Made by a program: the position numbers and the translations under genes
DNA from: Psychroserpens sp. NJDZ02
GTDB lineage: Bacteria; Bacteroidota; Bacteroidia; Flavobacteriales; Flavobacteriaceae
Length of the DNA stretch: 64,000 nucleotides
Assembly: GCF_004843725.1 (NCBI RefSeq)
Contig: NZ_CP039451.1
Location: 3,602,001-3,666,000 of the forward strand
Direction of reading: 5' to 3'
The notes under the pieces: model-generated
The model's database searches: none
Seen by the model: only the letters and a program-made list of their open reading frames with translations
Told to the model about the DNA's origin: nothing
In this document: piece after piece, positions 58,987-64,000 of the stretch
How positions within the stretch are numbered: position 1 is the first letter of the stretch
How the letters are laid out: each line of letters starts with the position of its first letter

Positions 58987-59412
58987 ATGAAATTTACAAG
59001 AAAAGCAACTGCAGAATGGAAAGGTAGTGGTAAAGATGGACAAGGGAGCTTAACGACAGGAAGTAAGGTTTTAGATAAAACAAACTATTCCTTTCATACA
59101 CGCTTTGAGGATGGCGAGAAAGGAACCAATCCAGAAGAATTAATAGGAGCGGCACATGCGGGTTGTTTTGCTATGCAATTAAGTTTTTTATTAAATGAAA
59201 GTAATTTTACGGCAACGACTTTAGATGTTGACGCTAACGTTACTTTTGAGGATGGGGCGATTACAAAAATCACGCTAAACCTAGTAGGGATTGTTCCAGA
59301 GATTGATGCAGAACAATTTCAACAAATAGCACATAAAGCCAAAGAGGTTTGCCCTGTTTCGAAAGTATTAAACACAGAAATTGAGTTAATTGTAACTTTA
59401 AAAAAATCATAA
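58987..59412 (+). CDS. OsmC-family peroxidase
   Basis: OsmC-type thiol peroxidase of 141 residues, acting on organic hydroperoxides. Both redox Cys residues are present, in IGAAHAGCFAMQLSFLL (C60) and AKEVCPVSKVLN (C122). The start ATAEWKGSGKDGQGSLTTGS is typical of the OsmC branch rather than Ohr. It is closer to OsmC proper than the Ohr encoded at 43 kb. The gene lies between the OYE gene (28 bases upstream) and the alcohol dehydrogenase gene (2 bases downstream). Confidence 0.93.
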   Translation: MKFTRKATAEWKGSGKDGQGSLTTGSKVLDKTNYSFHTRFEDGEKGTNPEELIGAAHAGCFAMQLSFLLNESNFTATTLDVDANVTFEDGAITKITLNLVGIVPEIDAEQFQQIAHKAKEVCPVSKVLNTEIELIVTLKKS

Positions 59413-59414
59413 TA

Positions 59415-60473
59415 ATGACAACTACAACAGTAAAAGCATATGGTGCAACCGCATCAACCGAAGATTTAAAACCGTTAGATATTCAGCGTAGAGCGGTTGG
59501 AGCAGACGATGTAAAGATAGATATTACGTTTTGTGGTGTATGTCATAGTGATATTCATACCGTAAGAAATGACTGGAAAGGGTCTACTTATCCTGTCATT
59601 CCTGGACACGAAATTATTGGTCGTGTATTAGAAGTAGGTCCAGGAGTTACTAAATATAAAGTAGGAGATAGAGTAGGTGTAGGTTGTTTAGTAGATTCTT
59701 GCCAAACATGTGCCTCTTGTGAACAAGATTTAGAACAGTTTTGCGAGAAAGGAGCGACTTGGACATATAATAGTCCAGATAAGCATATAGAAGGTGCGCA
59801 AACTTATGGCGGGTATTCTACATCGGTAGTTGTGGACGAAAAATTTGTATTACGTATTCCGGAGAATTTAGACGAAGCAGCTACAGCGCCATTATTATGC
59901 GCAGGAGTTACTACTTGGTCACCATTAAGTCACTGGAAAGTAAAAAAAGGAGATAAAGTAGGCGTTATTGGTTTAGGGGGATTAGGACATATGGGGGTAA
60001 AGTTTGCGCATGCATTAGGAGCTCAAGTGGTAATGATTACAACGTCTCCAGAAAAAGGGAAAGATGCCAAAAGATTAGGAGCGCATGAAGTATTGGTGTC
60101 TAAGGATGCTGAGGCTATGAAAGCACACCAAGGTAGTTTTGATTTTATCTTAAACACTATTCCTGTTGGTCATGAAATGGATCCTTATTTAGGATTGCTT
60201 AAAATTGATGCTACTATGGTATTAGTTGGAGCGGTGGAGCCTTTAAAACCGTTTCATAGAGGAAGTATCATCGGAGGACGTAAGCGTATTGCTGGTTCAT
60301 TAATTGGAGGTATTAAAGAAACACAAGAAATGTTAGATTTTTGTGGGGAACATAATATTACAAGCGATATCGAACTTATTGACATGCAAGATATAAACAA
60401 TGCTTACGAGCGTATTACAAGTAACGATGTTAAGTATAGATTTGTAATTGACATGAAGTCTCTTAAAGCATAA
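59415..60473 (+). CDS. Zinc-dependent alcohol dehydrogenase (YahK-like)
   Basis: NADP-dependent zinc alcohol dehydrogenase of 352 residues, in the cinnamyl-alcohol-dehydrogenase / YahK group, reducing aldehydes. Catalytic zinc ligands are in FCGVCHSDIHTVR (Cys) and PGHEIIG (His, Glu). The structural zinc site is in CLVDSCQTCASCEQDLEQFC, and the cofactor loop is VGVIGLGGLGHMGVKFAHALG. It ends the operon, and a strong terminator follows. Together with the preceding OYE and OsmC genes it gives a pathway for enals, hydroperoxides and aldehydes. Confidence 0.95.
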   Translation: MTTTTVKAYGATASTEDLKPLDIQRRAVGADDVKIDITFCGVCHSDIHTVRNDWKGSTYPVIPGHEIIGRVLEVGPGVTKYKVGDRVGVGCLVDSCQTCASCEQDLEQFCEKGATWTYNSPDKHIEGAQTYGGYSTSVVVDEKFVLRIPENLDEAATAPLLCAGVTTWSPLSHWKVKKGDKVGVIGLGGLGHMGVKFAHALGAQVVMITTSPEKGKDAKRLGAHEVLVSKDAEAMKAHQGSFDFILNTIPVGHEMDPYLGLLKIDATMVLVGAVEPLKPFHRGSIIGGRKRIAGSLIGGIKETQEMLDFCGEHNITSDIELIDMQDINNAYERITSNDVKYRFVIDMKSLKA

Positions 60474-60497
60474 TATTTAAAATACAGTGTATATTAC

Positions 60498-60532
60498 AAC
60501 AGCATCTAATTTAGAATTAGATGCTGTTTTTG
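60498..60532 (+). terminator. Terminator of the OYE operon
   Basis: AACAGCATCTAATT (60498-60511) pairs perfectly with AATTAGATGCTGTT (60515-60528), followed by a T-run. The convergent carrier gene ends at 60571. Confidence 0.9.
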
Positions 60533-60570
60533 TTTTGTAATGTTTGGGGTTAAGCCTGCTGTTTATTGTT

Positions 60571-61872
60571 TTAACTTAAACGTAAGGGTTTAAAGTTGAT
60601 AAAAAGTAGAGTGTAGATCAACAGAAGTAGTAAATACCATGTGTTTGATACTAAATCTAAATAATCTATTTTTCCTTTAGAAAAACTTAAAATCATTAAA
60701 ACTTGTGCTCCATAAGGTAAAAGACCTTGCGTAATACAAGCAAAAATATCTAAAATAGAAGCGGTCTTTTTATTATCTAATTGGTAATCGTCATTTATAG
60801 TTTTTGCAATAGGCCCAGTAATTATTATAGAGACCGTGTTATTAGCAATAGCCATATTAGTCGTACTGACTAAGGTTGCAATGCCTAATTGAGCCGTTTT
60901 TTTATTCTTAATTAGAGTTTTTATTTTTACTAGTATGAATTCAATTCCACCATTTTTCTTTACCAACGCAGCTAAACCTCCTGTAAGTAGTGATAGTAAG
61001 AAAATTTCTGTCATGCTTGTAAAACCAGTGTAGGCAATTTTTGTAGATTCGATAAGTGTAAAATCACCGTAAATAATACCTAACAATCCACCAAATATAA
61101 CACCTAAAAGTAAAGTTATAAATACATTGACACCTATAATAGACAATACAATTACCAGTAAATAGGGTAGTATTTTTATAATAGAATAGCTATAAACAAC
61201 TGTTTCTGTTTCGGTAGATTTTAAACCAAAACCTTGAAAAATTAATATGGCAATAGTAAATAAAGCAGCGGGAACAGCAATTTTGATGTTCTGTTTAAAT
61301 TTATCACTCATTTTACAACCTAAAGACTGTGTGGCTGCAATGGTCGTGTCCGATATAACCGATAGATTATCTCCAAACATACTACCACCTAATAGCGCAC
61401 CACATAGGATAGCTAAGTCAACACTACTTTTATCTGCAAAACCAACAACTATAGGAGCTAATGCAACGATGGCCCCTACAGAAGTTCCGGTAGAAACCGA
61501 TAAAAATCCAGCAATTATAAAAACACCAAAATAGATATAGTGTATCGAAATATAGTCCAACCCAAGATTAACAATAGCATCTACACTACCTGTTGCTTTA
61601 GTAATTGCAGCAAATGCACCTGCTAATAAATAGATTAAGCACATGGTTAAAATTTTATCGTCACCACACCCTTTTAAAAGGGTTTTAATTTTAGAGTTTA
61701 TAGATTGTTTAAACATTAAAAAAGCAACAATAATACCTGTAATTACTGCAATAGGAGCAGGAAGTGCATAAAAATCGTTTTGATAAATACCAGCACCTAA
61801 GAATGTAAAAACAAAGACCAATAAAGGTATTAATGCTGAAAATTTTGGAGTAATTTTAATTGACTGTTCCAT
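60571..61872 (-). CDS. NhaC-family carrier, probable methionine transporter (MetT-like)
   Basis: A 433-residue carrier of the NhaC Na+/H+ antiporter superfamily with about eleven or twelve helices. Diagnostic stretches are FLSVSTGTSVGAIVALAPIVVGFADK and LCGALLGGSMFGDNLSVISDTTIAATQSLGC (the typical NhaC core with GDN and SDT). AIANNTVSIIITGPIAKTIND comes near the end. A SAM-clan riboswitch stands in its leader. In other bacteria, NhaC-like genes controlled by SAM riboswitches have been predicted as methionine transporters (MetT), so methionine or S-methylmethionine uptake is more likely than sodium export. The assignment is inference from the riboswitch. Confidence 0.8.
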   Translation of the reverse strand: MEQSIKITPKFSALIPLLVFVFTFLGAGIYQNDFYALPAPIAVITGIIVAFLMFKQSINSKIKTLLKGCGDDKILTMCLIYLLAGAFAAITKATGSVDAIVNLGLDYISIHYIYFGVFIIAGFLSVSTGTSVGAIVALAPIVVGFADKSSVDLAILCGALLGGSMFGDNLSVISDTTIAATQSLGCKMSDKFKQNIKIAVPAALFTIAILIFQGFGLKSTETETVVYSYSIIKILPYLLVIVLSIIGVNVFITLLLGVIFGGLLGIIYGDFTLIESTKIAYTGFTSMTEIFLLSLLTGGLAALVKKNGGIEFILVKIKTLIKNKKTAQLGIATLVSTTNMAIANNTVSIIITGPIAKTINDDYQLDNKKTASILDIFACITQGLLPYGAQVLMILSFSKGKIDYLDLVSNTWYLLLLLIYTLLFINFKPLRLS

Positions 61873-61951
61873 TAATTATATTTCATTTTGAAAAGGAAAT
61901 AGAATGGACAAATAAAAAGAAATATGAATTAACATTTGTTCCAAATACTTG

Positions 61952-62020
61952 GCTTATCTATTTAGCACCTTGCTCGTTATTGCAGGTTGCTATCTCCTTT
62001 TATTGAGATTCTTGATAATT
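61952..62020 (-). promoter_or_regulatory. SAM riboswitch (SAM-I/SAM-IV-variant-like)
   Basis: Read on the minus strand, the leader of the NhaC-family gene has the SAM-clan core. P1 pairs TTATC (62018-62014) with GATAA (61958-61954). The conserved ATCAAGA follows. A short P2 hairpin (ATCTC/GAGAT, without the kink-turn of SAM-I) comes next, then TAGCAACC, the P3 loop, AAGGTGCTAAAT and GATAAG. The conserved GCAACC...AAGGTGCTAAA signature is characteristic. The short P2 points to the SAM-I/SAM-IV variant rather than classical SAM-I. No clear terminator follows; a CCAA/TTGG hairpin at 61940-61952 may mask translation. Binding of SAM should lower expression of the carrier. Confidence 0.8.
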
Positions 62021-62229
62021 TATTTAAGTGGGCAAAAATAGTGCTTATATGGTATTGTAATTCTTAAAAAATGTTAATTCTTCACCACAAAATTAAAATT
62101 TTTATTTTGTGGTGAACGGGTTGTTTGTAGGCTGTTTATGGTTTGAATCCCTTTTTTAAGACTTTTACTATAAATCTCATCGATAAATAATGAGGTTTTG
62201 TATAGTGAATTGCCGCAAACGTCTATCGC

Positions 62230-62262
62230 TTTGTAATATACTAGTATATAGTTTCATCTTTG
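62230..62262 (+). promoter_or_regulatory. Promoter of the efflux operon with palindrome
   Basis: TTTG (62230-62233), 21 bases and CATCTTTG (62255-62262) form a Bacteroidota promoter with one mismatch. The 14-bp palindrome ATATACTAGTATAT (62236-62249) lies in the spacer and may be an operator. An ATACTAGTAT core also lies before the histidine-kinase gene at 53871. Confidence 0.5.
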
Positions 62263-62289
62263 AAGTGTAGAATCAAAACACTTAAAAAA

Positions 62290-63621
62290 ATGAAATTATA
62301 TCTAATACTAGTAAGTCTGTTCTTCGTGCAATTCTCATTTGCACAAGACGCTTCAATCAACACAGCATCTAAGGTGTGGTCATTAGAAGATTGTATTACT
62401 TACGCTATAGAAAATAACATTACGGTTAAGGAAGCTGCTTTAAATAAAAGTATTGCCGAAATAGATTATAGTAAATCAAAATCGTCAAGATTACCAAACC
62501 TATTTGGTACAGCGTCTCAAAATTTTTCTAGCGGAAACACTATTGACCCAATTACAAGTAGTTATGTTACAGATCAAATAAACAGTACTAATGTTGGTAT
62601 TAACAGTTCGATGACCTTGTTTCAAGGAAACCAATTGACTAATCAAATTAAACAAAACAAATTAGTATTGGAACAACGTATGTTTCTAGAAGAGGTCGAA
62701 AAGAATAATATCGAATTGAATATTTTAGAAGTCTATTTACAAACGCTTTATACTAAAGAAAGTATCGCTATTGCTGAAAACAACTTAGACGCTTCAGAGA
62801 AAGAAGTACTAAGAGCAAAAGCCCGTTTAGATGCAGGTACTATTGCCTTAAGTGATTATACAGAAGCACAAAGCCAAGCAGCGACAAATAAGTATAATGT
62901 GATTGCTTCTAAAAACGATTACCAACAATACATCATTCAGTTAAAGCAATTACTAGAATTATCGCCTTTAGAGGAGTTAGAGATTGAAACCATTAATGAA
63001 AATATGGATTTAATTAATTTAGAAATTGATAAAAATCAATTATACAATAATGCTATTGGCTTTTTACCAGAGATACAAGCAAGCAAATTAAATATAGCTG
63101 CAAACGAGAAAGAACTGGACATTGCTAAAGGTGGTTTTTTGCCAACATTGTCTTTAACAGGAAGTATAGGATCGGGTTATACGAGTATTAATGATAATAC
63201 GTTTTCAGAACAGTTTGATATTAATTTTAATCAGAAAATTGGTGTATCATTAACAATCCCAATTTTTAATCGAAACCAAACAAAAGCCGCGGTTCAAACC
63301 GCTACTGTAAACATTGAGAAAGCTCAAATACAAAAACAAGGTGCAGAAAAAGAAGTTTACAAAAAAATAGAAACAGCGTATCAAAATGCAGTTTCTGCTC
63401 AAGAGCAAGTCATCGCGGCGGAAGCATCTAAAACAGCAGCAGAGCAGTCGTATAAACTAGCACAGAAAAAGTATGAGTTAGGTGGTTTAAGTACAACTGA
63501 TTTAGTGATTAGTCAAAACACGTTTACTAATACGCAACAAAACTATTTACAATCTAAATACTTAAATATCTTATATCATCAATTATTACAATTTTATCAA
63601 GGAAACGATATCAAACTTTAA
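62290..63621 (+). CDS. TolC-family outer-membrane efflux protein
   Basis: A 443-residue outer-membrane channel for tripartite efflux or secretion. The signal peptide is MKLYLILVSLFFVQFSFAQ. Two long helical TolC repeats follow, and the second contains a predicted membrane strand in KIGVSLTIPIFNRNQTKAAVQTATVNIEKAQ. The length and heptad-rich parts (AEQSYKLAQKKYELGGLSTTDLVISQNTF) fit the family. The ATG at 62290 is chosen because it starts the signal peptide; the one at 62260 lies inside the -7 box. The gene for the periplasmic adaptor starts 11 bases after its stop, so the two form an operon. Confidence 0.92.
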   Translation: MKLYLILVSLFFVQFSFAQDASINTASKVWSLEDCITYAIENNITVKEAALNKSIAEIDYSKSKSSRLPNLFGTASQNFSSGNTIDPITSSYVTDQINSTNVGINSSMTLFQGNQLTNQIKQNKLVLEQRMFLEEVEKNNIELNILEVYLQTLYTKESIAIAENNLDASEKEVLRAKARLDAGTIALSDYTEAQSQAATNKYNVIASKNDYQQYIIQLKQLLELSPLEELEIETINENMDLINLEIDKNQLYNNAIGFLPEIQASKLNIAANEKELDIAKGGFLPTLSLTGSIGSGYTSINDNTFSEQFDINFNQKIGVSLTIPIFNRNQTKAAVQTATVNIEKAQIQKQGAEKEVYKKIETAYQNAVSAQEQVIAAEASKTAAEQSYKLAQKKYELGGLSTTDLVISQNTFTNTQQNYLQSKYLNILYHQLLQFYQGNDIKL

Positions 63622-63632
63622 TCAATACCATT

Positions 63633-64000
63633 ATGAAAAAGAAAATTATAATCAGCATCTTAATATTAGCAGCAATTGGCACAGTAGCCTTTGTGTTTTT
63701 AAAAGGTGACGATGCCATCATCGTAGAAGCAAAAACGGTTGTTGCGAAAAAAGCTAATGTAACAACTATGGTTACAGCAACAGGTACTATGGAGCCTATT
63801 ACGCAAGTAGAAGTAGGAACGCAAGTGTCTGGAGTAGTAGAAAAAATATATGTAGACTACAACAGTATTGTTAAAGAAGGCCAATTAATTGCAGAATTAG
63901 ACAAAACCAACCTTAACGCATCAAAAACACAAGCACAAGCGGCTTATGATAATGCTGTAAGTCAGAGAAATTACACGCAAACAATTTACGAAAGACAAAA
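63633..64000 (+). CDS. Efflux RND/MacA-like periplasmic adaptor, N-terminal part
   Basis: The gene runs off the window end. It begins MKKKIIISILILAAIGTVAF with an N-terminal anchor (about residues 5-22). The biotinyl-lipoyl-like start ...TVVAKKANVTTMVTATGTMEPITQVEVGTQVSGVVEKIYVDYNSIVKEGQLIAELDKT is the typical membrane-fusion-protein entry, followed by the helical hairpin start NLNASKTQAQAAYDNAVSQRNYTQTIYERQ. It follows TolC by 11 bases and is expected to be followed by an inner-membrane pump (MacB or RND) beyond the window. The strain's complete efflux system cannot be named from this part. Confidence 0.88.
   Translation, partial: MKKKIIISILILAAIGTVAFVFLKGDDAIIVEAKTVVAKKANVTTMVTATGTMEPITQVEVGTQVSGVVEKIYVDYNSIVKEGQLIAELDKTNLNASKTQAQAAYDNAVSQRNYTQTIYERQ

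Noticed and set aside
62260..62289. Earlier start codon for TolC
   Set aside because: The ATG at 62260 is within the -7 box; the signal peptide begins at 62290.

Overview
The window comes from an AT-rich member of the Bacteroidota, most likely the family Flavobacteriaceae. Supporting signs are Bacteroidota-type promoters (TTG/TTTG near -33 and TAnnTTTG near -7) ahead of many genes, lipoproteins with acidic residues just after the lipobox Cys, families typical of the group (DUF6515, DUF3817, Gre-like 148-residue proteins, small cold-shock proteins), a fused hisB and a fused hisIE, and abundant palindromic repeats carrying CTGAAC..GTTTCAG or GAGCGCAGTCGAAA. No rRNA, tRNA, transposase, integrase or CRISPR array was recognised. 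All functional calls come from reading motifs, not from database searches.

Layout. 1-3.1 kb: end of fabG, a VWA-like membrane protein and a prohibitin-family protein. 3.2-3.7 kb: a thioredoxin-like protein on the minus strand. 3.7-16.7 kb: a complete histidine operon (hisG, D, C, B, H, A, F, IE). It starts with a ribosome-mediated attenuator (leader peptide with five His codons, antiterminator and terminator). Two palindromic repeat arrays and two beta-helix surface lipoprotein genes lie in or after it. 16.8-37.4 kb: mixed housekeeping and stress genes: a TruA paralogue, Dps, MscS, DUF2461, a Gre-like protein, DUF72, a thioesterase, an EamA exporter, two cold-shock-domain proteins, an EF-hand lipoprotein, two DEAD-box helicases, a peroxiredoxin-like protein, a YihY protein and a succinate-semialdehyde dehydrogenase. 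At 33.9-37.4 kb a RloC-like anticodon-nuclease candidate abuts a DUF2130 PD-(D/E)xK protein. 37.4-38.6 kb: three tandem cold-shock genes encoding the same protein.

38.8-45.6 kb (minus strand): a DJ-1/PfpI lipoprotein, a 1-kb array of nine hairpin repeats, and a seven-gene redox/electrophile-detoxification operon under a TetR repressor with a visible operator. 45.8-53.7 kb: a divergently transcribed Nudix-derived regulator and a sugar/polyol operon (outer-membrane barrel, lipoprotein binding protein, RbsA- and RbsC-like ABC subunits, mannitol-dehydrogenase-family enzyme, PfkB kinase). This predicts polyol import, oxidation to a ketose and phosphorylation. 53.9-56.5 kb: a two-component pair. 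57.2-60.5 kb: a Crp/Fnr regulator followed by an operon (Old Yellow Enzyme, OsmC, zinc alcohol dehydrogenase) whose promoter carries a perfect TTGAT-N4-ATCAA site. 60.6-62.0 kb (minus): an NhaC-family antiporter-like carrier preceded by a SAM-clan riboswitch, so probably a methionine transporter (MetT type). 62.3 kb to the end: TolC and the start of an efflux adaptor gene.

The points most worth following up are the RloC-like/DUF2130 pair, the SAM riboswitch on an NhaC-type carrier, the his attenuator, the FNR-type site next to its likely regulator, the Nudix regulator with operator-like palindromes at the polyol operon, the cold-shock gene triplication, and the three arrays of nested palindromes.
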